Source: an uncultured Pseudomonadales bacterium
GTDB lineage: Bacteria; Pseudomonadota; Gammaproteobacteria; Pseudomonadales; Azotimanducaceae
DNA length: 62,228 nt
Assembly: GCA_947258825.1 (NCBI GenBank)
Contig: CAMYJX010000016.1
Location: forward strand, 1-62,228
Direction of reading: 5' to 3'
Positions 10,139 to 19,642 of the stretch are shown here, piece after piece. Below the pieces are notes generated by a model, which saw only the letters and a list, made by a program, of their open reading frames with translations, was not told the DNA's origin and did not search any database. The position numbers and the translations under genes were made by a program. Position 1 is the stretch's first letter. Each line of letters starts with the position of its first letter.

Positions 10139-10467
10139 ATGACCGGCTCCGGCTCGGCGGGGTCTTCACTGTCGTCGTCAACGCTCTGCACCGCATATCG
10201 GCGCGTGGTGATTTCTCCCGCAACTACGTGGGGTAGCTCGCGCAGAAACTCCTCCATGTGCGGGGTTTGAAAATGCCCCATCAGCGCCTCCATGCTCTCC
10301 CATTCCTGGAACAGCATCAGCGTGTTCGGATCGGAAAGGCCAAGGTAGAAATCGTAGGAGACACAGCCCTGCTCCGCCTGCGTCGCCTCTGTCATACGCC
10401 GCGCCATCTGCAATGCTTGCTCCCGACAGTCCGGGCGGATGGGAATCAAACCGTGAACAATGATCAT
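10132..10467 (-). CDS. Antibiotic biosynthesis monooxygenase (ABM) family protein
   Basis: The 111-residue protein has the ferredoxin-like ABM pattern: a first strand IIVHGLIPIRPD, CVSYDFYLGLSDPNTLMLFQEW, and MGHFQTPHMEEF. The family includes quinol and heme monooxygenases such as YgiN, which act as small dimers in the cytoplasm. The acidic tail after residue 95 is unusual but uninformative. Its start overlaps the end of the upstream prpE gene by four bases, so it is probably the last gene of that operon. Confidence 0.85.
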
Positions 10468-12353
10468 TTCATGACGCCTTCAGCACGCAGTATGTCGCCG
10501 ATTTCCGGAATGATGGCGGGATCATCAATGGTCGAAGGCGTGACGTAGGGTTTGCCATCGATCATCTTGCGAATTATCTGGCGGAGAATTTTCCCCGAGC
10601 GGGTTTTCGGCAATCGCGTAACCGGCACGGCGCGCTTGAAGGCGGCGAACGGTCCTACGGCCTCGCGCACCATCTGAACCAGATCGCGCTGCAGGTCTTC
10701 AGGGTCAACGTTGACCCCGTCCTTCAGTAGCAGCAATCCCAGTGGAATCTGGCCTTTGTCTACGTCCTCGATGCCCACCACCGCGCATTCGGCAACCATC
10801 GGGTGTTCCGCCAGCACCTCCTCCATCTGACCCGTGGACAGCCGGTGCCCCGCAACGTTGATGACGTCGTCCATTCGACCCATGATATAAACGTAACCGT
10901 CCTCATCGCGAAAGCCTTCATCACCGGTAAAGTAAAAGCCCGGGTACTGGGAAAAGTAAGCCTCTCGGAAACGTTCATGATCTTCCCAAACCGTGGGCAA
11001 CGAACCCGGCGGCAGCGGCTCCTTCAACACGACGGCGCCTTCCTGATTGGGACCCAACTCCTTGCCAGCCTCGTCCAGCACCCGAAGATCGTAGCCTGGC
11101 ACCGGCAGGGTGGGAGATCCGGGTTTCGTTTCCATCAGCTCGACGCCGGCCATGTTGGCGCAGATCGACCAGCCTGTTTCCGTCTGCCACCAGTGATCGA
11201 TGACGGGAATCCGCAGATGTTCTTCCAGCCAGTGGTACGTCGGCGGGTCCAGTCGTTCGCCGGCGACGAACTGATACTTCAGGGACGAGATATCGTAACT
11301 GGCCTTAAGAGCACACTCCGGGTCTTCCTTTTTGATCGCCCGGAAGGCTGTGGGCGCGACAAAAAAGCTTCTGACCTTGTGGTCCTCGATGACTCGCCAA
11401 TAGGCCCCGGCATCGGGCGTGCGAACCGGTTTTCCCTCGAACAGAACGCTGGTGCATCCCCTGATCAGCGGACCGTAGACGATGTAGCTGTGCCCGACAA
11501 CCCAGCCCACGTCTGAAGCGGCCCAGAACACATCCCCGCAATCAACGTCGTAGATGGCTTTCATGCTGTAGTGCAGGGCGACCGCATGGCCGCCGTTGTC
11601 TCTCAGCACGCCTTTGGGTTTACCCGTGGTTCCCGACGTGTAGAGAATATAGAGAGGATCCGTGGCGTCTACCTCAACCCATCCGGCGGGTTTGGCTGCC
11701 GCTTCCCACGCATGCCAATCCAGGTAATCGCTCGCGCCCAGATCGGCCGGGCCCTGCTCCCGTTGCAGCAGCACCACGCTATCCGGAGCGTGGGACGCGC
11801 GCTCGATGGCACCGTCCAGCAGCGGTTTGTAGGCAATGACGTTGTCGAACTCAATGCCACAGGAAGCGGTGAGTACAACTTTGGGCCGGGCGTCATCGAT
11901 GCGGGTGGCCAGCTCAGGCGCGGCGAACCCACCGAAAACCACCGAATGAATAGCCCCCAACCGGGCGCAGGCCAGCATCGCGACCGCGGCCTCGGGAACC
12001 ATAGGCATGTAGATTACCACCCGGTCGCCTTTGACCACCCCGAGCGCGGAGAGGCCCCCGGCCACCCGGGCCACCCACTCGGTCAGCTCCGCGTAGCTGT
12101 AGCGCTGGATCTGGCCCGTGACAGGAGAATCGTAGATGAGCGCCGTCTGCTCACCGCGGCCTTCAGCCACGTGGCGATCGAGGGCCAGCCAGGCGGTATT
12201 CAGACGGCCACCATGGAACCAGCGCCAGACCCCGTTCTCATCCTGATCAAGGATGGCGTTGGGAAAACGGAACCAGGGTAGCGCTTCAGCTTTTTCCCGC
12301 CAGAAGCCCTCAGGATCCGTCAAGGAGCGACCGTACTCCGCTTCGTAACTCAT
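10464..12353 (-). CDS. prpE: Propionyl-CoA synthetase
   Basis: The 629-residue protein is an acetyl-CoA synthetase-like adenylating enzyme. It has the N-terminal ACAS domain with WRWFHGG, the AMP-binding loop YTSGTTGKPKGV (about residue 240), DHWWQTETGW, and the C-terminal lysine in KTRSGKILRQ. The Trp/Val pattern and length (PrpE about 628, Acs about 650) favour propionate over acetate. It activates propionate to propionyl-CoA via an acyl-AMP. Acyl-CoA genes nearby (CaiB at 12.4 kb, carboxylase subunits at 49-54 kb) could use the product. Confidence 0.88.
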   Translation of the reverse strand: MSYEAEYGRSLTDPEGFWREKAEALPWFRFPNAILDQDENGVWRWFHGGRLNTAWLALDRHVAEGRGEQTALIYDSPVTGQIQRYSYAELTEWVARVAGGLSALGVVKGDRVVIYMPMVPEAAVAMLACARLGAIHSVVFGGFAAPELATRIDDARPKVVLTASCGIEFDNVIAYKPLLDGAIERASHAPDSVVLLQREQGPADLGASDYLDWHAWEAAAKPAGWVEVDATDPLYILYTSGTTGKPKGVLRDNGGHAVALHYSMKAIYDVDCGDVFWAASDVGWVVGHSYIVYGPLIRGCTSVLFEGKPVRTPDAGAYWRVIEDHKVRSFFVAPTAFRAIKKEDPECALKASYDISSLKYQFVAGERLDPPTYHWLEEHLRIPVIDHWWQTETGWSICANMAGVELMETKPGSPTLPVPGYDLRVLDEAGKELGPNQEGAVVLKEPLPPGSLPTVWEDHERFREAYFSQYPGFYFTGDEGFRDEDGYVYIMGRMDDVINVAGHRLSTGQMEEVLAEHPMVAECAVVGIEDVDKGQIPLGLLLLKDGVNVDPEDLQRDLVQMVREAVGPFAAFKRAVPVTRLPKTRSGKILRQIIRKMIDGKPYVTPSTIDDPAIIPEIGDILRAEGVMK

Positions 12354-12431
12354 GCACTCACCTCACTCGATGCCTGTTTTTCCTGGACAGGCCAATGCCC
12401 GGGCCAGACTGCTCCGCCACCGGATCGAGAG

Positions 12432-13559
12432 TTAGGAGATCACCCCCTGCTGCTTGAGCCCGGCGATTTCGTCCGCCGAAAACCCAGCGCTCTCGAGCAC
12501 CGATTCGGAATCCGCGCCGGGGGCCGGCTGGCTGTGAGAAACCTGAGGTTCCGTGCGGGAAAAACGCGGTGACGGCGCCGGCTGCACGACCCCATCCACC
12601 TCGACGAACGTACCTCTAGCTTTGTTGTGGGGATGATCCGGCGCCTCGAAGATCGAAAGCACGGGTGCGAAGCAGACGTCTGTGCCTTCCATGATGCTGC
12701 ACCATTCGTCGCGGCTTTTGGTCTTGAAGACCTCGGCGAGCTCCGCTTTCAGCGCCGGCCACTGACCCGCGTCCATCTGGGGCGCAAATCGACTCTTGTC
12801 CAGCCCGGCTTTCTCCAACAGCAGGGCATAGAACTGGGGCTCGATGGAGCCGATGCAAACGTACTTGCCATCGCCCGTCTGGTAGGTGTCATAGAAGTGC
12901 GCACCGCCGTCCAGCAGGTTGGTCCCCCGCTGATCGGTAAAAGCACCGGCAGCGCTCATGGTGAAGAACATGGCCATCAGCGAGGCTGCGCCATCCACCA
13001 TGGCCGCATCTACCACCTGACCCTTGCCTGATTTCTGCGCCTCCAGCATGCCGCACACCAGGCCGAACGCCAGCAGCATGCCGCCGCCGCCAAAATCACC
13101 AACCAGATTCAGTGGCGGAACGGGCCGCTCTTCGGGTCGGCCGATGGCATGCAAGGCGCCCGCCAGGCCGATGTAATTGATGTCGTGGCCAGCTGCTTGG
13201 GCCATCGGGCCGTCCTGCCCCCATCCCGTCATGCGCCCGTACACCAGTTTGGGGTTGCGCGCCATGCAATCGTCAGGGCCAAGCCCCAACCGCTCGGTAA
13301 CCCCGGGTCTGAAACCTTCAAAGATCGCGTCTGCAGTTTCCGCCAAACGCAAGACGGTCTCGACACCCTCGCGCTTCTTGAGGTCGACGGCGATCGAGCG
13401 GCGATTTCGGGCGAGGACATCGGGCGTCCTCCCGGCCGCGACACCAGGCCTGTCGATCCGAATGACCTCCGCCCCCATATCCGACAGCATCATCCCGCAG
13501 AACGGTCCCGGACCAATGCCAGCCAGTTCCACAATGCGAAAACCTGTGAGCGGTCCCAT
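12432..13559 (-). CDS. CaiB/BaiF CoA-transferase family protein (alpha-methylacyl-CoA racemase type)
   Basis: The 375-residue protein begins [20 protein letters not shown] and aligns with class III CoA transferases of the AMACR branch. The racemase pair is visible: His in [10 protein letters not shown] and Asp in [10 protein letters not shown]. This suggests it racemises 2-methylacyl-CoA, as needed to degrade branched chains or sterol side chains, and does not transfer CoA. It lies 78 bases upstream of prpE on the same strand, so it may share its transcript. Confidence 0.88.
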   Translation of the reverse strand: MGPLTGFRIVELAGIGPGPFCGMMLSDMGAEVIRIDRPGVAAGRTPDVLARNRRSIAVDLKKREGVETVLRLAETADAIFEGFRPGVTERLGLGPDDCMARNPKLVYGRMTGWGQDGPMAQAAGHDINYIGLAGALHAIGRPEERPVPPLNLVGDFGGGGMLLAFGLVCGMLEAQKSGKGQVVDAAMVDGAASLMAMFFTMSAAGAFTDQRGTNLLDGGAHFYDTYQTGDGKYVCIGSIEPQFYALLLEKAGLDKSRFAPQMDAGQWPALKAELAEVFKTKSRDEWCSIMEGTDVCFAPVLSIFEAPDHPHNKARGTFVEVDGVVQPAPSPRFSRTEPQVSHSQPAPGADSESVLESAGFSADEIAGLKQQGVIS

Positions 13560-13747
13560 GCCGTTTGCCCCCTAAAAAAACCATGTTGAAAACGAGCTTC
13601 CCAGTCAGTTTACGGGCTTTTTCGGGTGAAGGAAATTCGCCGGATTGCCCCGGTCGGCGGACCAGCAGCCTTACCTGAAAGTGCCGTTACGCCACCCGAT
13701 GCGCAATAATGACTCCAGTGGCTGCGAGAGAAGCAGCGAGAGGAATC

Positions 13748-15076
13748 GTGCGCAAAATCGTCCACTGTGACTGCGACAGCTTCTACGCCTCGGTTGAGAC
13801 CCGTGACGACCCATCACTACGGGATAAGCCGCTGGCGGTCGGGGGTGACCCGGACAAGCGCGGCGTGGTCGCGACCTGCAGCTACGCGGCCCGACGCTAC
13901 GGCGTTCACTCCGCAATGCCGATGAGCCAGGCGCTGCGTCTGTGCCCGGAGCTCATCATCATCCGCCCGAACATGGCCAAGTATCGCTCAGTATCGAGAG
14001 AGGTTCAGGCCATCTTTCGCGACTACACGGAGATCGTGGAGCCTCTGTCGCTTGACGAAGCATTCCTGGACGTCAGCGACACCACTATCTGCCGCGGCAG
14101 CGCAACGCTGATGGCAGAGGAAATCCGCCGGCGAGTGCGCCAGGAGCTCGGCATTACGATTTCCGCCGGCATCGCGCCAAACAAATTTCTCGCCAAAATA
14201 GCGTCCGACTGGAACAAGCCGGATGGCCAGCTCACCATAACGCCGGCGGAGACAGAAGACTTCGTGGCGCGGCTACCGGTAGACAAGCTGTTCGGCGTTG
14301 GCTCCGTTACGTCCAAGCGGATGCGTCAGCTGGGGCTCGAGACGTGCAGCGATCTGCGCGGTCAGACTCTGCCTCAGCTCACCCAATGGTTCGGCAAGTT
14401 CGGCGCGACCCTCCATCAGCTGTGTCGAGGCATCGACAATCGCCCGGTGCGAACCTCGCGGCTGCGCAAGTCCATCAGCGTCGAACGAACTTACGCCCGG
14501 GATCTGCCAAACCTGGAGAGCTGCGAAGAAGCCATACCCGCGCTTCTGGAATCCCTGGAACAGCGAATTCACGATGCCGGTGCCGAGCGTCGCATCGTGC
14601 AATGCAGCATCAAAGTCCGCTTCAGCGGCTTCGAGACCACTACCGCGGGCAGGCTGGCGGAAGGGCCCGCCCCGGAGGTGTTTGCACGCCTGCTGCAGAC
14701 CGCCTGGCACAAACCGCGCATAGAGATCGCTGGAACCGAGCAGGCTGTTGTGGTCGCCGCTGGCGATGAGAGCACCATTCTCGAGCACCAGAATTCGATC
14801 TGCCTGGCGAACCGTGGAGAGCCTGTGAGCGATCACCAGAATAGAGCATCTGCCTTTGAGAGTTTCGATGCTGTTGCGTATGCGCTCTTCGCTTTCCGCA
14901 TCCAACGCGCTGGTGGCTTCATCCAGCAGCAGAATCTGCGGGCGGGGCAGCAGGGCCCGGGCGATGGCAAGGCGTTGTTTCTGCCCACCGGACAGACCCG
15001 ATCCGCCTTCCCCGATCCGGGTTTCCAGGCCCTCTGGAAGCTGATTGACGAACTCGTCCGCATGGGCCAGCCGTAG
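13748..15076 (+). CDS. dinB: DNA polymerase IV with its natural C-terminus lost; frame runs on through antisense of the ABC gene
   Basis: Y-family translesion polymerase. VRKIVHCDCDSFYASVE contains the catalytic Asp and a Tyr at the steric-gate position, and PLSLDEAFLDV the Asp-Glu pair. I use GTG at 13748, which follows AGAGGA, over an ATG at 13709 with no ribosome site. Homology runs through the fingers, thumb and most of the little finger to about residue 322 (LLQTAWHKPR, near base 14715). The last ~25-30 residues, including the beta-clamp-binding tail, are replaced by 120 codons that are the complement of the ABC exporter gene. No LexA box was seen upstream. Confidence 0.85.
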   Translation: MRKIVHCDCDSFYASVETRDDPSLRDKPLAVGGDPDKRGVVATCSYAARRYGVHSAMPMSQALRLCPELIIIRPNMAKYRSVSREVQAIFRDYTEIVEPLSLDEAFLDVSDTTICRGSATLMAEEIRRRVRQELGITISAGIAPNKFLAKIASDWNKPDGQLTITPAETEDFVARLPVDKLFGVGSVTSKRMRQLGLETCSDLRGQTLPQLTQWFGKFGATLHQLCRGIDNRPVRTSRLRKSISVERTYARDLPNLESCEEAIPALLESLEQRIHDAGAERRIVQCSIKVRFSGFETTTAGRLAEGPAPEVFARLLQTAWHKPRIEIAGTEQAVVVAAGDESTILEHQNSICLANRGEPVSDHQNRASAFESFDAVAYALFAFRIQRAGGFIQQQNLRAGQQGPGDGKALFLPTGQTRSAFPDPGFQALWKLIDELVRMGQP

Positions 15077-16391
15077 CGCGTCGAATAATTCTTCCTCGCT
15101 GGCTTGGGGATGCCCGTAGTTGAGATTTTCTCGAAGCGTGCCGGCGAACAGAACCGCCTCCTGGGGAACGTACCCGACGCGTCGGCGCGCCTCCGCAAGG
15201 GACAGCGCGCGGACATCCACGCCATCCAGCAGCACCGCGCCACCCAACGGATCGTAGAACCGCAGAAGCAGATCGAATATCGTGCTTTTCCCCGCTCCTG
15301 AGGGCCCCACGAGCGCGACCATCTCTCCGGGAAGAACCTGAAAACTGACCCCCTTGAGGACCATCTCGCCGGCGCGGCTGGGGTAGGCAAAGCTCAGGTC
15401 GTTGACGATGAGGCGACCCGGGGCGTCATCCGGAAGCTGCACCGGCTGTTCCTGCTCCGACAGCGCCGAGGGTGATTGAAGCAGCTCCATTAACCGCTCC
15501 GCGGCCCCCGCGGCACGCTGAAGATCGCTGTAAACCTCGCTGATGGCGCCGACCGATCCGGCAACGATGAAGGCGTAGAAAATGAATGCGGCCAGCTCAC
15601 CCTGAGAAATGTCTCCGGTGAGCACGTCCTGACCACCCACCCAGAGCATGGTGGCGATAGCCACCAGGACCAGCAGCATCACCAGCGCAATGAGTATTGC
15701 CCGCTGTCGCACCCGACGAACAGCGACCGCAAAGGCGTTTTCCACCCGATGACCGAATGCCAGCTCATCCAGGGGTTCGTGATTGAAAGACTGCACTACT
15801 TTAATGTGCCGCAGCGACTCCCCCGCGTAGCTCCCTACTTCGGCCAGCGAATCCTGGCTCGATCGGGAGAGCTTTCTGACCCGACGCCCGAACAGCACAA
15901 CCGGAGCGACGATGAAGGGCACGCTGGCGATGACGATCAACGAAAGTTTGGCGTTGGTGATGAACAGCAGAATCAGGCCACCGATGAACATCAACGCGTT
16001 GCGCAGCGCAATGGAAACCGACGATCCGATAACCGTCTGCAGCAGCGTGGTGTCCGTCGTGATCCGGGACTGAATTTCCGTCGGCTGGTTCGCCTCGAAA
16101 AAACCCGGGTGCAGTCGAATGATGTGCGAGAAAACCGCCCGCCGGATATCGGCGCTGACCCGCTCCCCCACCCAGGACACGAAGTAAAAGCGCATGAAGG
16201 TCCCGAAGGTCAGAAGTATCATGAGCACGGCGAACAGACCCGCCCTGGCCGATAGAGAGCGTTACCCCAGCGGTTACGACCAGAGCAATGCTGGCGTAAA
16301 CGACCTGACGCAGGTATGGGCGCAGAAAAGCCAGCGCGGGTTTGAGGTTGCTGAGATCTTTGGATTTCTTTCGATCGAGGCCGTCGTCCAT
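14273..16391 (-). pseudogene. Lipid A/multidrug ABC exporter (MsbA-like), frameshifted and missing its C-terminus
   Basis: A half-size ABC exporter starts at ATG 16391 (LKPALAFLRPYLRQVVYAS). After TLSIGQG, near 16240, the frame changes and about 22-24 residues are absent. The other frame resumes as LFAVLMILLTFGTFMRFYFV and continues through the membrane domain and a complete nucleotide-binding domain: Walker A GPSGAGKST, signature LSGGQ, Walker B ILLLDEATSALD and the switch His in IAHRLS. After SSDLYARF, near 14715, the sequence runs into the complement of dinB up to 14273. The two lesions should abolish the transporter. It would otherwise flip lipid A core or drugs across the inner membrane. 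Confidence 0.85.
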
Positions 16392-16508
16392 CCGGCCATT
16401 ATCACACGCCGCGGCCGAGGAATCCTGCACGGTGTTTGCATTCAGAGCGCGTTCTTGCTCAACTCTGACGCCACAGAAACACGCACCGCGTGCCCTGGAG
16501 AGCCTCTG

Positions 16509-17195
16509 ATGAGCGATCCGCTGGACTGCCTGGAAATTACCTCCGAACCGGATGCGCCCGCCGGCTCGGCAGTCGCCGGCACCGTGATCTGGCTGCACGG
16601 GCTGGGCGCTGACGCCTCGGATTTCGAACCCATCGTGCCCCTGCTCGCGCCGCAACTGAAGCTCGAGCAGCCATTGCGCTTCGTATTTCCCAACGCGCCG
16701 GTCAGGCCTGTCACCATCAACGGCGGCATGGAAATGCGGGCGTGGTACGACATTGATCCGGGCGCGCCCCTATCGGGCGATGAGGACATACGGGCCTCGG
16801 CGATCCAGATCGAACAGCTGCTGGTCCGGGAGCAGGAGCGCGGCGTACCGTCTGGACGAGTAACCCTGGGCGGTTTCTCCCAGGGCGGCGTCATTGCCCT
16901 GCATCTGGGCCTGCGCCATCCGCAGCAGCTCGCCGGCATCATGGCCCTTTCCACCTACGTGCACGATCACGAGCGCCTCACTGAGGAAGTCAGCTTCGCC
17001 AGCGTCGACGTGCCCATTTTCATGGCCCACGGGTTGAGCGACCCCATGATTCCCATCACTCGCGCCGTGACCTCTCGCGAAGCCCTGCTGCAATTGAATT
17101 ACCAGCTGGAATGGCACGAGTACGGCATGGGTCATCAGGTCTGCCCCGAAGAGATAAACGACATAGCGGCCTGGCTGAACCGCATATACCGGTGA
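16509..17195 (+). CDS. Phospholipase/carboxylesterase family hydrolase
   Basis: The 228-residue alpha/beta hydrolase has VIWLHGLGADASDF, the nucleophile elbow GGFSQGGVIAL (Ser about residue 120), and the Asp and His in HGLSDPMIP and YGMGHQV. This fits the carboxylesterase/acyl-protein thioesterase family (EstB, YpfH, APT1). It hydrolyses short esters or thioesters in the cytoplasm. I use the ATG at 16509, preceded by GGAG; upstream in-frame codons belong to the opposite-strand ABC gene region. Confidence 0.92.
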   Translation: MSDPLDCLEITSEPDAPAGSAVAGTVIWLHGLGADASDFEPIVPLLAPQLKLEQPLRFVFPNAPVRPVTINGGMEMRAWYDIDPGAPLSGDEDIRASAIQIEQLLVREQERGVPSGRVTLGGFSQGGVIALHLGLRHPQQLAGIMALSTYVHDHERLTEEVSFASVDVPIFMAHGLSDPMIPITRAVTSREALLQLNYQLEWHEYGMGHQVCPEEINDIAAWLNRIYR

Positions 17196-17246
17196 ATGCG
17201 CCCGCTATGTCTGAATTGAGCACGCTGGAAGGAGGATCCAATAGCG

Positions 17247-18032
17247 ATGGGCTTTATTGAACTGTATGGAGTCGCGCTGCTGACGCTGCTGACGATGGTT
17301 TCCGGGCTGTGGGTCATCAGCGTGATCGTGAAAGACGCCAGCATCATCGACATCTTCTGGGGGCCGCTGTTCGTCGCCATCGTCTGGGTGCTGCTCGCCA
17401 TGGGCGAGCCACTTACCACAAAAACCTACCTGGTCAGCCTGCTCGTCACGGTCTGGGGTCTGCGTCTGGCCTTTCATCTGGTGTCGAGAAACCTCGGCCA
17501 CGGCGAGGACAAGCGTTACCAGCTGTGGCGAGCTCACGGGGGACCGAACTGGTGGCTGTTGACCTATCCCCGGGTGTACCTGCTGCAGGGGGCCATCGCC
17601 TTGGTGGTGGCCTCGCCGATTGTCGCCGCATACATCAAACCTGAGCCATTTACCGTCCTGAACATGCTCGGGGTGCTGATCTGGGTGGTCGGCTTTACCT
17701 ACGAGCTGCTGGCCGACGTCCAGCTCGTTCAGTTCAAGGCGAATCCCGACAACCAGGGCAAGATACTGGACGCTGGCCTGTGGGGGCTGTCCCGCCACCC
17801 CAATTACTTCGGCGATGCGCTGCAGTGGTGGGGTGTGGCGATCATGGTGGTGACGGTTCCCACCTGGTGGGCATTGATCGGTCCGGCGGCCATGACGGCC
17901 GTCTTCCTGGGCCTGAGCAACGACGTGCTGGAAAAGGGCATGAACAAACGTCACCCTGAGTATCAGAATTACATCTCGAACACTCCGAAATTCTTTCCCA
18001 TCCGCTTCGGTGGCTCGCACCCAGCGGCCTAA
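17247..18032 (+). CDS. DUF1295 membrane protein (steroid 5-alpha-reductase-like)
   Basis: The 261-residue protein has about six transmembrane helices and the C-terminal GLWGLSRHPNYFGDALQWWG and HPEYQNYI motifs of DUF1295, related to isoprenylcysteine methyltransferases and 3-oxo-5-alpha-steroid 4-dehydrogenases. It is probably an inner-membrane reductase or methyltransferase of a lipid, but the substrate is unknown. GGAGG precedes the ATG. The next gene starts 46 bases downstream. Confidence 0.9.
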   Translation: MGFIELYGVALLTLLTMVSGLWVISVIVKDASIIDIFWGPLFVAIVWVLLAMGEPLTTKTYLVSLLVTVWGLRLAFHLVSRNLGHGEDKRYQLWRAHGGPNWWLLTYPRVYLLQGAIALVVASPIVAAYIKPEPFTVLNMLGVLIWVVGFTYELLADVQLVQFKANPDNQGKILDAGLWGLSRHPNYFGDALQWWGVAIMVVTVPTWWALIGPAAMTAVFLGLSNDVLEKGMNKRHPEYQNYISNTPKFFPIRFGGSHPAA

Positions 18033-18077
18033 ACCATGACTCCTAACCTGTGAATATACGCACAAGGATCTGCGGAT

Positions 18078-18668
18078 ATGTCAGAAGCTGCTGAAAACCC
18101 GGATCTCTCATGGGATCTGGATGACTTCACCAATCAGGATCGAGCTCGAGACTTCGTCATGCAGTTCGAAACTACCATGTGCGTGTACTCGCCATCGGTC
18201 GAGCAGCTCTATACCAGCTACCAGATGTTTTTTCCTCAGGAATGGGAGCGCAAGCTGGTCATCCTTCCAGACCCACAGGCTTACCACGATACATTTTTCA
18301 ATATTCAGCTCGAGGCGGTTGCTGCCACCGGCTTGTATATCGTCCCCGGCGAGCTGATCAACCGCGACGGCCTGTTCCTCGCGAACGTCGACGAGAACCG
18401 CGGCCTGGGCCAGCGCCAGGTTCCTTTCGAAACCGGGATGCGGGCGATCATTGACGCCCAACCCGATGACGAACCGTTCCTGCCGATCCTTGCCAAGGGC
18501 GATCTGCGCGAGTTCGAGCAGTCCTGGCCGGTGCTGCACCTGCATCGTGTCCGGCCCCAGGTGCTCGAAAGAATCTCCGATCTCGACAAGTCCTCGATCG
18601 GCAACGTGATCTACGAAAAGCTCGAAACTCTCTTCCGCGATCAGCAGAAGGCGCCGATTGGACGCTGA
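18078..18668 (+). CDS. Conserved protein of unknown function
   Basis: I do not recognise a family for this 196-residue soluble protein. It is acidic, begins with a Glu/Asp-rich segment (NPDLSWDLDDF) and has no signal peptide or membrane helix. GGAT precedes the ATG. Its 3' end overlaps the start of the following membrane-protein gene by 11 bases, so the two are probably co-translated and may work together. Confidence 0.7.
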   Translation: MSEAAENPDLSWDLDDFTNQDRARDFVMQFETTMCVYSPSVEQLYTSYQMFFPQEWERKLVILPDPQAYHDTFFNIQLEAVAATGLYIVPGELINRDGLFLANVDENRGLGQRQVPFETGMRAIIDAQPDDEPFLPILAKGDLREFEQSWPVLHLHRVRPQVLERISDLDKSSIGNVIYEKLETLFRDQQKAPIGR

Positions 18669-19515
18669 GCAACTCAAGAGAAACGGCCGCATCAGAAGAT
18701 TCTTCCTCAGCCTGGTGCTCGTGGGCCTTGCCGCATTGTCGTGGAGCGGAAAGCTCGATAGCGCTGCACTCGAAGGCACGGAAGTCACATTCAAGCGGGC
18801 TCTGGCTGCCTTTGCCGTGTCTCGAAGCCTGAACGGCGTCATCTCTGTGGCCCAGGGCACGGAAATCGCAATTCAACCCGTGGGCGTGGGGGTAACCCTG
18901 AGCGTCGGGGAGATACTGGACCCACTCAACGACCTGGTAGAACGCTTCTCCTGGCTGGTTCTGCTGGCGTGCGCGTCCCTGGGCAGCCAGATGCTGCTGG
19001 CCGAGATCATGGGCAACGCCTGGCTGTCGTCGGTACTCAGCATTACCGTGCTTCTGGGGCTCACCGCATTGTGGTGGCCGGGACGGTTCCCGGGCTCCGC
19101 TGCCGTGCTTCGTCTGTGCGCGCTGGCCGTTTTCGTCCGATTTCTGGTTGCAGCGGTGGCCCTGACCTCGGCCTGGGTGGACCAGGAGATGCTGGCCCCA
19201 CGCCAGGACACCGCTTTGGAAGAAATCGTTCGGGCGCAGCAAAGCATCGAGGATCTGCGCCGAGAGCCCACCATGAGCACCGATGCGCAGTCGGAATCCA
19301 TGCTGGACCGTTTCAGCGATTTTCTGGAAGACCAGCGCCAGGCAATGAACATCGAGGCACAGATCGAAGCGCTTTCGGACCGCGTGGAACGGACAATCAA
19401 CGAGTTCATCAACCTGATCGTCATATTCTTCGTTCAGACGATTGTTATCCCGCTGGCGGCGCTGTGGGCCGCTTTCGCCGCCCTGCGGTGGACCTGGAAC
19501 CGGACCTGGTCGTAA
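18658..19515 (+). CDS. Membrane protein of unknown function
   Basis: The 285-residue protein has about five hydrophobic segments (near residues 15, 100, 120, 150 and 260) and a long polar stretch (about 180-245) with heptad-like spacing that may form a coiled coil between the last two helices. I see no known motif. The start is a TTG inside the end of the preceding gene; no ATG lies near enough to serve. Its position suggests a partner of the 18078 gene. Confidence 0.6.
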   Translation: MDAEQLKRNGRIRRFFLSLVLVGLAALSWSGKLDSAALEGTEVTFKRALAAFAVSRSLNGVISVAQGTEIAIQPVGVGVTLSVGEILDPLNDLVERFSWLVLLACASLGSQMLLAEIMGNAWLSSVLSITVLLGLTALWWPGRFPGSAAVLRLCALAVFVRFLVAAVALTSAWVDQEMLAPRQDTALEEIVRAQQSIEDLRREPTMSTDAQSESMLDRFSDFLEDQRQAMNIEAQIEALSDRVERTINEFINLIVIFFVQTIVIPLAALWAAFAALRWTWNRTWS

Positions 19516-19523
19516 ATGCAGGC

Positions 19524-19575
19524 AGGGCGACCTGCCAGGGCGACCTGCCAGGGCGACCTGCCAGGATGACCTGCA
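19524..19575. repeat. 13-bp tandem repeat, four copies, between a membrane-protein gene and argC
   Basis: AGGGCGACCTGCC is repeated exactly three times (19524-19562), and a fourth copy has three changes. The first copy also forms a GGCAGG/CCTGCC hairpin with a GCGA loop. It begins nine bases after a stop codon and ends 68 bases before argC. It may be a replication-slippage repeat or have a role in mRNA 3'-end structure; no T run is present. Confidence 0.8.
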
Positions 19576-19642
19576 AGGGTGCCCTAGGCTCCGGCGCCGG
19601 TTTCCCCTAAAATCCCGCGCCTGTTTCGGAACTGACAGCGGA

